From Dysidea avara (Eukaryota; Porifera; Demospongiae; Dictyoceratida; Dysideidae), in contig NC_089272.1 in assembly GCF_963678975.1 (NCBI RefSeq), positions 61,020,574-61,084,573 on the forward strand: a stretch of DNA of 64,000 nucleotides, written 5' to 3'. Both the position numbers and the translations under genes were made by a program. The notes beneath the pieces are model-generated. The model made no database searches. It was not told the DNA's origin and worked only from the letters and a program-made list of their open reading frames with translations. Numbering within the stretch: position 1 is the first letter of the stretch; each line of letters starts with the position of its first letter. This document shows positions 47,716 to 59,309 of this stretch, in pieces.

Positions 47716-48186
47716 CTGTATAAACAACCACAACTGTAAGGCATGTACAATAGCTTAAAGTGTACAATTCCCTTATAAATTAAACAGAGTATGGCAATCA
47801 TACAGTGTAAGTGATAAAAGTGGGATCATGCTCTCCCTCTCCCCTTCCCGTCACTACTTGTAACAATGATACTTCAACAGAGTATGGTATCCATGTCTGT
47901 GGAATTCTAGTAGGTACTGTAGCTTTCATTGGCAAATTTTTGCTCCCCTCCCCTACATACATCACTCACTGTTTGGGCTACTCCAACACCCCTGCAACTA
48001 GCAAAGGTATGTGTACGTATACCAAAAGCTTGCAACACAGACATACAGCTTATTACTCAAGCCATTGTTACAGTATTAAAACGTAGATGGTGCATATACA
48101 CTTGTGAATTTAAAATGCTATGTAATACTCGTAACTGCTTTATCTAAAATAAAGCACACCGGCTTTGGCACCTCAACCCATTCGTA

Positions 48187-48387
48187 TCATGCAATGTAAC
48201 TATGACACACAAATGCCCATCTGTCCCAGACTGTTTGAAAGATACTTCCCTCAGTAACACTATCATCAGAGATACTGAAAAATGTGGCCCTTAAGAATCC
48301 AGAAAGACCACCACATTCCCCAATGGCAATGATTGCACCAGCCAAGGGATGAGAGTTCTCTTCAGCTGTTTCCGCATAGCCAAACTC
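48187..48387 (-). pseudogene. Unassigned splice-flanked frame (duplication copy 1)
   Basis: After a CTCTATACAG acceptor an open frame begins EFGYAETAEENSHPLAGAI and runs about 66 codons. The copy at 62010-62215 keeps most residues but diverges at the end. AE-x-NS-HPL resembles the P1B-ATPase N-domain motif, but the key Glu of SEHPL is missing, so I do not assign it. Confidence 0.3.
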
Positions 48388-48565
48388 CTGTATAGAGGTA
48401 CAATAATGTTCTTCAAAGAGAAAATCATTGACTTTTAAACATGTAGGTACAGTATTCAAGACTTACACAAGTATTTGTAATCACTTTTAAAAAATAAAAC
48501 CACCACCTGTAATTAGTTAATATGCCAGTGTTTTTTTGTTTTTTTTTGCCTCTCTAGGAGACACA

Positions 48566-48717
48566 TAATTTATTGTGGTCATCTGCTAGATTGAAGTCCT
48601 GATTTTCCTGCATTTCAATAAGCACTGCTTTAATGGGATAGTTCATCCTTGAATTAACTCCTACCCAGATTCTTTCGATCACATGATTCTATTGATTCTT
48701 TTTTTCTTTTCGGATCC
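48566..48717 (-). pseudogene. Extra copy of an integrase-core exon
   Basis: Minus strand NHVIERIWVGVNSRMNYPIK parallels exon 49519-49315 (NHVIERIWVEVNGRVNYPIK). It carries the catalytic-Glu region but ends at a stop after about 45 codons. It abuts the end of the segmental duplication. Confidence 0.75.
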
Positions 48718-48943
48718 ACAACACTTCACCACCACATCTCATGAAGACCATGAGGAACTGTTGGGCAATTATATTTATAATAGCTATTATATTTGCTAGT
48801 TACCAGGACATAGCCAGACATTAATTTGTTTTACTTTAAAAATCAGACATTTTTTAGCTGATTAAACATCACATATATTAGTAACAGGTTATAATATGAA
48901 GAAATAAAGCAAGTTAGACAATTAAATTGCATGTGAAATTCTC

Positions 48944-51833
48944 TCACAGCTGTGTTGTTAGTTGCATACTTATATCAATGAAACATAACAGTCCATCACG
49001 AAACATTGTTATGGTATTGTTGACAATTCCATGAAAAATATTGTCAAAGCTTGGCCATTGCTCATAAAATCTTTCCATCCTGATAGTTATCAAATCCCCA
49101 TTTCCTGTTAATGGGTCTCGTCCAAACTCATTAAATAGAGTTAGATGACCTCCGTTAGCTTCATACAGTCTACCAGCTTCATCAACTGTTGGCACCAGAG
49201 AGTTGTCTATTTGTTTAGACTGGTTATTTTGTGCCATCATCACATTTGGGATTCCTTTGTTTGCACCTACAGAAATAGTAATATTTCATAATAGACAGGC
49301 ATGGAGAAATATACCTGATATACGATGCTCATTCCAGGCTGTCACAAACACTGTTGTCTCAACTTGGCCAACATGTATAGTGTACCACGAGACGCAGTAT
49401 TTGACATGTTTATCTTCTAAGTTGAAATCACCATTTTCTTGCATTTCAATTAGTGCAGCTTTGATGGGGTAGTTGACCCTTCCATTGACCTCTACCCATA
49501 TCCTTTCTATCACATGATTCTACAACAAGACATGTCAGTTAACACCAAAGCCAACGCTAACTTAACATGAAACAATGCAACAGTGATTACATGCGTGTCC
49601 TCATTCTTAGATCTTAATGATAGAATATCAGGTGAGAGATTTTTTCACCCTGTGTATCCAATTACAATAACTGTTGTTAAATGTCAGTAATCTGTTATAG
49701 CATTTTTATAGCTACATCAGATGCTAGCTATCTGTTTTTCATTTCATCACAAAAATCTCACTTGAGTCGAGGATGTCTGTAAATGAGGTGGTCCAGAAGG
49801 CTTTCTTCGGTATCCAGCCAGGTGTTCTTGTATGTATAACATTAGGTACCACTCCCTTCTGTGGTCAACCCTAATTTGATCCCACATGCCATACTGGCAT
49901 ACGGTTTGCCTAAACAATAATAATATGTTCACATGCTTAAGAGTGAAACTTCAAAGAATATCGCATATGGGTACTCAATACATATAGAACTGCAATAATA
50001 TGAAATATACCACTGATATGGATGAACATGTTTACTTGATAAGTTATTGTGTGTGCTGTGTTGCAGTGCAGTGTAGTTATTGCAAGTAATGAAATACCTG
50101 TACACCGTATCATAAATCAGATTGTTGTTTTTTATTGGCATGGTGCTGAACGCTACTATTTTCTGGCTGAATCCATCCACTGCACAGATATGTGTCACCC
50201 CGAACATTACATTCTTTTTGTTTTGGTCTATATGAAGTTTGTGACCAAAATAATTTGCCCTGCAGTAGCTTGCAGGATTCGTCATCCTGGCAACTGAATT
50301 TGTACGGGCTTGGCAGTACACAGGTGACACATATCTCAACGATTCGCCGACTCTCCTTTCTCCAGCTTTAACTCCTCTTGATGCCAATAACCCTGTAAGT
50401 GTTCTGCGTCCATACACAGTACCCGCCTATAACAAATAGTATGGTTTTACATTCAGTTGTTGGGATAACAAAGTTGTGTAATGCACATGTAGAAATCACA
50501 CTTTGTTCAAAACTACTCATGGTTATTTGTGTATTATTCTAAATGAAGTAGCTACCTAGTGGCTGAAGTAGCTAAATGAAGTTGTAAAAATGCTGAATGT
50601 CTGTTAACTTAGCAAAATAAATTACTCTATGTAATGTGTAACACATTGTAGCTACGTATATTTATGGAGCATGCCCAAATTCAACAGAAACAATATAAAG
50701 TACAGTCATATTATTGTACCTCATTGACAGCAGTGGCTACTACTTCATCTAATTCAGGTGTTCTGAGCCGGCTTGTTTTGTGTATGCCTCTATCACAGCA
50801 GAACCTATAGAATGAACCAATGATTGCATGTTAATTATTTAGTAAACACATGGAATCTTACAATTGAATTCTTACAATTGAATTTGTAATTACACTTGAG
50901 TACATGGTAATCTGCCGTACATTAAGTAGCTGCACTATATAGCTAGCTACTAGCACATAAAATTGGCAATGAAAGATAACTTGAAGTATATATGCCTTTG
51001 GTTAACACCAACACACATGATTGTCAGTTTTACTTGGCCAGTAATAATTGGAATCTATGTACAGTATTGTATAACGCTAGTCTGGTCTTGTAGTACCAAA
51101 TGATTCCTAATGTGCTGTTCTAGGCTGGTTTGGGGTGGGACAGGTGATTGACACTGATTTTCTGTGGTGTGTTGTATAGTCTGCCATCATTAAATCAAAC
51201 TGCTACCAGAGCCCATCATGATCAGAAATTTAATCATATACAATCTTCAGTAAACACGTATCTCTATTCATTCCTACCCAGAACTATTCCCCATTGGAAC
51301 GATCTATGTATCCCAAATCTATCTACCATTGATCTTGAAACATTTAAACAATCAACTACTCCTACTTTATAACTGTAACTTAGCACTTATTGTATTTATT
51401 GTAACTTAGCACTCACTGTAATGTAGTACTCATTGTAATTCTAGCACTTATTGTAACTTACCACTTACTGTAATTTAGCACTAGTTGTAACCTAGCACCT
51501 ATTGTAACTTAGCACTTATTGTAACTTAGTACTAATCATTATTGTAACCTAAATTATAGGCACTTATGTTATTGTAACTTAAACTAGGCACTTATGTGTA
51601 TGTACCTTGTACATTAGCGTAAAAACCCTATTGGGTGTTTGCTAATCAATAAATAAATAAATAAAATAAATACAAGGTACAGAAGCACTGACACACACAA
51701 ACAATTAGGTAATACAATGCATGATATAGCTCTGGAGCTAGCTTATAGCTGATACAGCTATACATATAGCTACAAACCTCTCCAAGGAGCGAACACTCAG
51801 CCCTTTGTTGTTAGGATATCTGTATTGAAGATA
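48944..51833 (-). CDS. Integrase-core (IS3EU-like) transposase-derived gene, six exons, 5' end unresolved
   Basis: Minus-strand exons: 51833-51778, 50804-50720, 50426-50098, 49909-49762, 49519-49315 and 49266-48944 (TGA). All phases join, with GT donors and AG acceptors, and no stop or frameshift occurs over about 380 codons. Order: RYPNNKGLSVRSLER, CCDRGIHKTSRL and YGRRTLTGLL (helix-turn-helix-like N-terminus), then a DDE core with Asp in HKLHIDQNKKN, Asp in CAVDGFSQKIV and Glu in NHVIERIWVEVN. A conserved C-terminus follows (NEFGRDPLTG, DNIFHGIVNN). No ATG-bearing first exon was identified above 51833. The 50805-51777 intron holds a LINE fragment. Either an active transposon gene or a domesticated one; I cannot tell which. 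Confidence 0.75.
51148..51672 (+). mobile_element. 3' end of a LINE, inserted in an intron
   Basis: A frame with RTIPHWNDLCIPN and STIDLETFK is the conserved C-terminal end of CR1-type ORF2. It is followed by degenerate repeats of TTGTAACTTAGCACTTA and a terminal AATAAATA tract at 51650-51672. Confidence 0.8.
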
Positions 51834-52403
51834 CTATTGGAATCCATACGAGGGAGCGTAGATTTGGCCAAACCTGATGGTAAATACACATGAACATTCG
51901 TGACCGGATCTGCGAAAAAGGGACATAGAGTCTAATAGCACAAGCCTAAATTTACAGTATAAAGCATTAATTCCGTAAATTTTTTTAACCCCTCTTTTTT
52001 AGTGAAGGAAGGGACTAACAATAAAAACCTGGGTATCATCTTATTCGCCTGCGCAATAGGAGTTAGAAAATCTTTGTTTCGCTGCAGTGGACCCAAGGAC
52101 ACGTAAGTTATGAGCGTTTGTTTATGTCATGTCGAAGCGATCGTACGCGATCAATTTATCTTCATGCATTCGCCTTTGTATGCAGTGAAGAAGGACGAGT
52201 AAAGGAAAAACTTACCCAGTAATTTATTCCCCTGTTCATGGCGAACACGATGGTGAAACGTTTAGCTCTGTACCTTGATCCGTTGGTAAGTTACAACCGT
52301 TTTTGTAAGCTCCTGTAATTTATTCTCTCTATACTTGCTGTACAAATCGTTTTTTCTGTTGTTGCTACTTTGCAGGGCTGTAACTCCCAGAGTGTTTGGC
52401 ATA
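51834..52403. other. No gene identified
   Basis: GTAAGAGAAGGA/ACTTACCCAG-type sequence at 52190-52330 resembles 43870-44010 in this window, so a diverged repeat is likely. The missing first integrase exon could lie here, but I could not define it. Confidence 0.4.
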
Positions 52404-53190
52404 TATGACTGAATTTGACAAAACCCGGCTTCGACGCACAAAGCTTCGTTAGGAGATATGACGATTTTAAGTAATCATTGTGTAATAACTTCCCAGTGCC
52501 TACAGCTGTGCAAACACAATTTGCACCAAGTATGCATCTATTTGTGACCGGATTTCACATAACAAGGCTTCCACACACACAAAATCAAACTTACGATTTT
52601 ACCAGAAATGGATTGCTGGTCTAATACACTATCATATTTCACACTGTTCTTCCTTCAGCACTGACAAGTCTGGTTTCTGTAGCAGCTTTCTTCCGACCCT
52701 GTCAAAGCCACGAGTGTGAGATTGGCACCATTAAATGGCCATGGCTCTGTGATAATGGTGTGTAGTGAGCTGGGACTTCACAGAGAGCTCGCCAATAGTG
52801 TTCTCAGTCAATTTGGAGTAATCTGAGTGCCATGGAGGGCCATGGAGAGCCCAAACTTGGCCTCTGGATTCCAATCGTCTTCTTACTTCATTTTATACCC
52901 GTATACCCGTATATTAAGACCACCGTCCACCCCCACCCTCCCACCCTATTAGTACCGCCTGTGATATTATTACCCGCTCGAAAAAAGCTGCTCAAAACAG
53001 GGCAAATTTTGGGTATCAGAAATGTATACACCCACTCAGTGATAGCTAGTGAACAGATGAACAATTGGTGCAAATTTTGTTTGCACAGCTGTAGGCACTG
53101 GGAAGTTATTACACAATGATTCCTTAAAATCGCCATATCTCCTAACAAAGCTTTGTGCGTCGAAGCCTTGTTTTGTCAAATTCAGTCACA
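52404..53190. mobile_element. Composite TGTGACT element with about 140-bp inverted arms
   Basis: Left 52404-52540 and right 53050-53190 are inverted near-copies (ACTGAATTTGACAAAAC, GGCTTCGACGCACAAAG, TAACTTCCCAGTGCCTACAG). A second TGTGACCGGATTTCACATAA start lies inside at 52542, so one element is nested in another. 45586-46097 is a shorter copy. Confidence 0.75.
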
Positions 53191-54395
53191 TTTATTGTAC
53201 TATTATTGTATTCACTCAGTATTGTATTAATTTACTAGCTATCACTGAGTGGGTTTATACATTTCGGTGGGTGGGCTTAATATAGGGGTATAAAATGAAG
53301 CCAGAAGACAATTGGAATCCAGAGGCCAAGTTTGGGCTCTCCATGGCCCTCAAATCAGGTGGGGTCTATTCTACGGAACGGAACGGAACGGAACGGAACG
53401 GAACGGAACGGAATGATGGACTAAACTGCGGAACGGAATGCTTTCTCAGATTGAAGCTTGCAGCTTACCATTGCTGTACAAGTTATCAGTGGCACTTCCA
53501 GCAGGTAATCAAACGTACCCCAAGAAAGATAAAACGAATTTAAGGATCGATTGTGGGTTCTTGTTGGTTGTCATTAGTAACGAAGTACTAATTGTGGGAA
53601 TAGCTGACTCAGTGTGTTCATCTTCGGATATATCAAGTAGGGAACTTAATGCATGACTTGTTTTTACTAGTATGTGAGTTATTTTTACTTACTTGACTTT
53701 AGAATGTACAGTCTGAGGCCCAGCCTTTCTAATCGACATAAATCAGTATGTGTATAGCTACACTACAAAGGAAACAAGTATGGTGACAAGCTGAATCAAC
53801 TCAGTCTAAGCAGAATCTAAAGGAATTTTGTGCAGTGTGTGAGGAACAAACATTCAGATACCTCAAGGAGGCTATATTGTGTGAACATCAATAATTCATT
53901 AACAGAGTAGTGGACTATTGTCAGATATCTCAGCCTGAGTACTGAGTTGAATTCTGGATGGGGTCTATTTTACAGAATGGAATGCTTTCTGAATCAACTT
54001 GCAGCTTGGCTAACTGCTATCATTGCTGAAATTGCATTTTATCAGTGGAACCTCCAGGAAAATGGAATAGGATAATTATAAAACATTAATTAAGTGATTG
54101 TTTAGGTAATCATGACTTTATTCAGTCTAATAAACAGAATATATGGTTGATTGAGTGAGGTATCACTTTCAGAATGTTCAGACGACCAGTGATGAGATGC
54201 ATGGATTCATCGAATTTTTGTTGTAGTTGGAGACATTAAATATCCAAAAGCAAACTGACTGTATAATATTAATTCACTTTCTTTATATTTTCTCAATTTT
54301 GAGCCCGTATACAAATAATTGAATTTTCCTTGTCAATAGAAATCCTAGAATAAGATTGGAGAGAAACTTATCTTTGTTTACCTATACTGTACAAC
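53191..54395. repeat. Inverted echo of the composite element, (GGAAC)n, and a duplicated block
   Basis: 53215-53355 is an inverted copy of parts of 52825-53050 (for example CCAGAGGCCAAGTTTGGGCT). (GGAAC)n of about 8 units lies at 53374-53413. GGGGTCTATT-TAC-GAA...GGAATGCTTTCT and the following 150 bp at 53360-53560 recur diverged at 53955-54110. Confidence 0.7.
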
Positions 54396-54642
54396 CAAGA
54401 GTTTGTAATACTGATTTGTATGGGGGAGAGTGTCTAACTCTCAGTATGGCCTGTACAAACACCCTGCGTAAAGTTCACCTTTCATCAAATCAACACCTTA
54501 ACTGGGGGATAGAAAACTGTTGATTAGTGTTGCTGAAGAAGGTAAAGCCTTTGTTCTGAAATAAGGCCGACGTGTTACTTTAAGCAGGGTGTTTGGTGAG
54601 TGCATTCAAGTTAGACACTCTCCACTTTATTACGAACTCTTG
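54396..54642. mobile_element. 247-bp foldback element, perfect 7-bp duplication
   Basis: CAAGAGTTTGTAATA faces an inverted CAAGAGTTCGTAATA. The arms share GGAGAGTGTCTAACT and AAACACCCTGC-TAAAGT. GTACAAC flanks both sides (54389-54395, 54643-54649). Same family as 43416, 44149 and the micro-elements. Confidence 0.9.
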
Positions 54643-55562
54643 GTACAACTTCAAAGGAAAATGAAGAAAACATACAGATGAATCAATAAAATCACTACAG
54701 TAAGGTGAATTACAGACTAGTGAGATCTTAGTTAATTAATGACAGTGGTTGGAAATTAAGTGTGGTAGCTTCTTGTTCTTGAATATGTTGCAAAGTGGAA
54801 GTACAAATCAAAATGGGATATCAATTTCATTATGAAAAATTTGTATACATAAATAATCTAGCATTACTATTTCATTTGTCCTCCACTTAAACATGCTACA
54901 ACAGTACTAGTGTCAGTACATTGGCAGTCTACCTTGAAATTTCAACTCTAGAGTAGATCCAACACAGGACAGCCCGCACTGTAACAAATACATGTGATCC
55001 CATTGTAATTTCATGGACCAGCTGGACTGGGAATCACTTGAAAATAGACAAACAAATTTAACCTGTTTTGTTTGAAGTGAAGCATGTGAAATGTTACACT
55101 TAAGAAATCCTAGGATTCTTAGGTGGTATGTAATTAATGTGAGTGTTCCATTTCAGATCTGACTAGATACATTGAAATTACACACACATCCTGGTCCAAA
55201 TCACGTTTGCCTGGTGGCTACGGGCATGGTTTCACATGCGGCTTATAATAGAGATTTGGCTGATCTTGGAGTTTTGGCATTTAGCCTGATTCAAGGCTAG
55301 CAGTCAGACACATCCTTGAATTGTGCAACAGATAAAATCAGCTCACTATTGAATACGGCATTAGTCCACTGCACCAGCTGTTAATATATCAATAACTCCA
55401 TGCATACACTTCAGTGATGTTTGCAGAATATACCCTCCTTGCGGTCTGCCAAAATATTTGCTCCTCACACACTGCACAAAATTCTTCAAGTTTTAATTCA
55501 GCTGGCTCTTTTCTGTTACCAGTATCTTCCTGCTTGCTTTATTTATAGGCAGGTTATATAGA
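54643..55562. other. No gene seen
   Basis: No supported frames or repeats. Confidence 0.4.
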
Positions 55563-55988
55563 GCCGGTACCGGTTACACTGTTTTGCCGGCTATTTTGCC
55601 GGCAGTGGAGGGTATAATACTTAGAATGTTACGTGCATTAAAAAAAAAACTTGTACTAAGAAAGCGAAAAAAAAAGTTGTCTAAGCGGGGGTTCGAACCC
55701 GGGCATCCGTACTCATAAGCAATGTTTGTAACGATTATACCACCGGTGCTGCAGCTAGTCATATTATTTAGTTTCTACTTTATAAACATCCGACTGAAGT
55801 GACTTCTATGTGAAGAAGAAACCAAAGCTGAACCCTAGCCTACCCCTAACGCTAAGGAACTACTTTTCGCATCCCCTAAAGTTGAATGCTCGGGGCAACC
55901 TACTAGACGCGTGCCCTAAAGTTGAATGCTCGGGGCAACCTACTAGTGCCGGCACAATAGCCGTTAGTGTTTGCAAACCGGTACCGGC
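55563..55988. mobile_element. 426-bp element with GCCGGTACCGG ends carrying a tRNA-like unit
   Basis: GCCGGTACCGGTTACACT with TTTTGCCGGCTATTTTGCCG at the left is mirrored at the right (GCCGGTACCGGTTTGC, ACGGCTATTGTGCCGGCAC). Flanks are TA-rich (TATAGA/TAAATATA) with no clear duplication. A 40-bp direct repeat (CCTAAAGTTGAATGCTCGGG onward) lies at 55914-55952 and just upstream. CpG-rich compared with its surroundings. Confidence 0.72.
55681..55752 (-). repeat. tRNA-like sequence (SINE head or tRNA pseudogene)
   Basis: The minus strand reads GCAGCACCGGTGGTATAATC then, about 35 bases on, GGGTTCGAACCCC, a perfect B-box loop; GGTGGTATAATCG is A-box-like. The T-stem has one mismatch and the acceptor and anticodon stems do not pair well, so it is not called as a working tRNA. 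Confidence 0.45.
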
Positions 55989-56483
55989 TAAATATACACT
56001 TTGTATTTCTAACAGAGTCTCTCCTTGTTTCTCCATGATGAATGCAGACGAGCGTCCCGAAAAATATGTAAGCGCCTAAAATAGAGTTGGCAGCACCAGA
56101 CTAGACGAGGTTAGCGACACGGCCTTGGTTTTATATGAGCGATGGCATGCACTGGCACTTACTGCTTACGCATGACGAAGCTATGGCAACGTATTTATAG
56201 CTGTCACTTCAACTATTGCCAAGATTACGGAGAATTTAGATCTTCCAGTAGTGCCGGAGTTATGCGAGTATTTCACAATTAGCGCTTACTGCCTGCGATT
56301 CTGTTTGAATGCTAACCACATAGTGGGCAATTGGAAAAAGTGAAAATGGAAACTGGAAATTGGAAACGGAAATTGTCTAATTTTCATATACATGAGAGAT
56401 CAGAGAACCATCGTGATGCAAATAATGTATGACATACACAGAAACTAAATCGTGGTATATCCTCAGGCACATACAACCACAAA
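55989..56483. other. No gene seen
   Basis: Moderate CpG content to 56300, then GGAAA/TGGAAAT repeats. No supported frame. Confidence 0.35.
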
Positions 56484-56967
56484 ATGGAAAAATGGTCTTG
56501 GTTCAAGAACTATTTGACTATTATCAAAGGGTTTCTTTCAACAACTGCTATTCTGATTTACTTTGGTGTCCCACAGGGTAGTATTCTTGGTCCCTTACTG
56601 TTTTCAATGACATGCCTTCATACATTCATGAAAGCCAACTACTCAAATTTGCTGACGATGCCAAGTGCTTTATCCATGTTAGAACACTCTCTGATCATAA
56701 GGCTCTTCAAGATGACATCACTGCTCTTTTAACTTGGTCAAGGGATGTTGATCTGGATTTCAGTTAAAAGAAATTTATTCATTTATCATTCAAACGTAAA
56801 CTAGACACCACTTATTCTATGTCCAATTCAATTATACCTCATGTCGATTCTCATAAAGATCTTGGATTAGTATTATCTGAAGACCTAGCTAAGTTGGGAT
56901 AAACGTTACAAAGACATCACCGCTCGTGCATACAAAATGCTTGGACTAATTCACCGTACTTTGCCCC
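56484..56967 (+). pseudogene. LINE reverse-transcriptase fragment
   Basis: GVPQGSILGPLLFS (motif B) is followed after a frameshift near 56605 by LLKFADDAKCFIHV (motif C), then a TAA near 56766 and a thumb segment (HKDLGLVLSEDL, ARAYKMLGLIHRT). It is cut at 56968 by a hAT element. A short downstream part (NNNYITFNSTNT) appears after 59355, with intervening coding missing. Confidence 0.8.
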
Positions 56968-57378
56968 CAGTGTTGGGAGTAACGCGTTACATAAGTAACG
57001 CTTTACGTAATATTACTTTTGTGGTAACTAAGTAATATAACGAAATACGCTATAAAGATGGGTAATATAACTCAAGTTACTTTACTTACAAATGTAACGC
57101 GTTACCTAAGTAATATAGTTACCGTAACGAGCCTAATATTACGTAATATTATTACTACAAGTAACAAAGTTACTAATCTCGTTAGTTATCCTCTGAGTAA
57201 CGCCTAGCCACAACGAAGTAACGAAGCCTACCGAATGAAGCTTATTCACAAGCTTCTTACTTATAACCAAGATTTGCACATTGTTCAACAGCGTAATCAT
57301 GTCACGTGATAAAGTGGTAGTTTCACACATGACAGCTTAAGGCTGTGGACACAAAGTAATATAATATGTAATATTATT

Positions 57379-58930
57379 CAGGGGCGGATCTAGGATTTAC
57401 AAAAGGGGGGGGGCTAACTCAAGGTACTAATCTTACTTAGGTGTAGCGATTAATAACACTAGCTATGTCATGGTCATCACATATACAAACAGTAAGTAAC
57501 AGAGCAACCAAAGTGCTAAATTTTATTAAACGAAACCTAAACAACTGCCCATCTGATACTAAAAGAACAGCGTATTTAACATTGGTTCGACCAATTATGG
57601 AATATGCTGCCCCAGTTTGGGATCCGTATTATAACACTGACATTTATAAGTTAGAAAAAGTGCAAAGAAGAGCTGCTCGATGGATTTTATCAGATTACTC
57701 CAGAAATAGTGTTACGTCATTATTGTCCTCTCTTAGTATACCTACATTACAACAACGCCGTCAGTCATCAAGATTAACACTATTCTATAAAATAATTAAT
57801 AATACACTACTGATCTCCATCCCCTCACATTATCAAAGAACTCAATTTTGTACCAGGCAACATCACCCCAATCATTTCATTCTGCCACAAGCAACCCTCA
57901 ACACCTATAAATATAGTTATTATCCTAGAACTGTTAAAGACTGGAATAAGTTGCCAATTAATATAATAGAATCAAGAAATTTGGATGAATTTATTTACGT
58001 ACTTAACCTTCACTACTGTAATTAATTATCAAATTGCATGTATGTGTACCATTTGGGGTTTTCACCCCCTGGGCAAACCAGCTGAGCTGACTGCCCAGTA
58101 CCTAATCTTAAATCTAAATCTTAAATCTCTTGGGTAGAGGTGTGCAAAGCACACTTCCCAGCATGCAAAGCATGCTGGAACTAGGGGGGTCTGGGGGCAT
58201 GCCCCCCAGGAAAATTTTGAAAAATAGATGCTAAAATACTGCAATTTGGAGACATTTCCACATAAAATTCATAAAATTTTCTGCCTGTAGATATTTTATA
58301 TACTGCCTTTAGATTATAGGTATGGCTCTCTGAAGCATTTTGCTAATGGAAAAGTTTGGGTAGGTACAGACAACCAAGTACATGATGCACCCCTCTCACA
58401 ATTGCACAACACTGAATATGTGCATGTTAGAATAAGAATGTTGAAAGTGGAAAATTTTGAAATTTGAACAATACAAGATTGAATCTGAAATGGTAATTGT
58501 GTACCTGAATTAAGTATTGCCATACATATTAACTACACAAGTAGATGAATGTAGCCCTTTAAACAGACCAATGCACTTCATTGTATGCATAGGTGCAGGC
58601 AGATTTGGAAAAATTCCATAACAGAACCAACTACATGTTTCCAGTGAATGTTCTATTAGAGTAGTTAGCTGACTGCTCTATTAGAGTATCTCGATCTTGT
58701 ACACCTCCAATGCTGATCCAGGTCCTTGTTGCATAAACTTTAGCATAAATCCACTGATAATACCTTGGAAAGATGTTTATAAGGTGGTTTTATGAGTATT
58801 TGTATTATTAGTGATCATATACTTATGCTAAGACAAAATTTCATTATAATACTCAGCATATTGATCAAGTAAAGCCTAAATATGAAGGGGGGGCTTCAGC
58901 CCCCAAAGCCCCCCCCTGGATCTGCCCCTG
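57379..58930. mobile_element. 1.55-kb element, CAGGGGCGGATC ends, 5-bp duplication
   Basis: Ends CAGGGGCGGATCTAGG and, inverted, CAGGGGCAGATCCAGG, with TTATT outside both (57374-57378, 58931-58935). It encloses a LINE 3' fragment. The sub-terminal ACTGCTCTATTAGAGTATCT stretch (58670) is shared with the 18546-18847 element. Confidence 0.82.
57437..58135 (+). pseudogene. LINE ORF2 C-terminus and 3' end inside a DNA transposon
   Basis: From LSWSSHIQTVSNRATKVLNF through LTLVRPIMEYAAPVWDP, KVQRRAARWIL and YYPRTVKDWNKLP to the stop at 58025. A short 3' UTR with a GGGTTTTCACCCCCTGGG hairpin and ATCTTAAATCTAAATCTTAA tail follows. The frame is open for 186 codons, so the copy is fairly young, but the catalytic RT part is absent. 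Confidence 0.85.
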
Positions 58931-59003
58931 TTATTATAGTTACTTTATTTTATGGGTAATGTGTAACTGTAACTAAATAGTTCAGTTGCAAGTACTATGT
59001 AAT

Positions 59004-59309
59004 GGGGTATCTCCAAACTGATTTTAGTACGCTTAACGTCATAATGTCGTTAAGGGGGGAGGGGGGGTTCAGCCCATGACGTTATTAATTTTTATTAAAG
59101 CAGTTATAGTGTAAATAGCTATAGAACAGAGAAAGTGACGTGATTAAACAGCTATACTGTTTGTAGACTATGTTTTCAGGTAAAGAATGTAACGTTTTGT
59201 GCTTCTATTGCCAATGCATTGTTTTCATAGTGTGACGTTAAGGAGGGGGGGTCTGAAGTTAGCGTCATTATGACGTTAAGCGTACCAAAATCAGTTTGGA
59301 GATGTCCCC
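59004..59309. mobile_element. 306-bp MITE, TAAT duplication
   Basis: GGGGTATCTCCAAACTGATT at the left mirrors GGGGACATCTCCAAACTGAT at the right, extending through GTACGCTTAACGTCATAATG. TAAT flanks both sides (59000-59003, 59310-59313). Confidence 0.82.

Larger units (their letters stand above)
46098..48553. repeat. 2.45-kb segmental duplication, copy 1
   Basis: Co-linear and nearly identical with 59925-62364, starting at GCTGAAAAAATCACTTTTAC and ending at TTTTTGCCTC. It contains a 9-bp hairpin (GTCTGGTGG...CCACCAGAC near 46250), a CACTACTGG MITE, a dead ABCB exon and an unassigned splice-flanked frame. Confidence 0.93.

Noticed and set aside
48187-48387. P1B-type ATPase exon (AE-x-NS-HPL)
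   Set aside because: The defining SEHPL Glu is absent, and no phosphorylation or TGD motif occurs nearby.
55681-55752. Functional tRNA gene
   Set aside because: The B box is perfect, but acceptor and anticodon stems do not pair and the T-stem has a mismatch.
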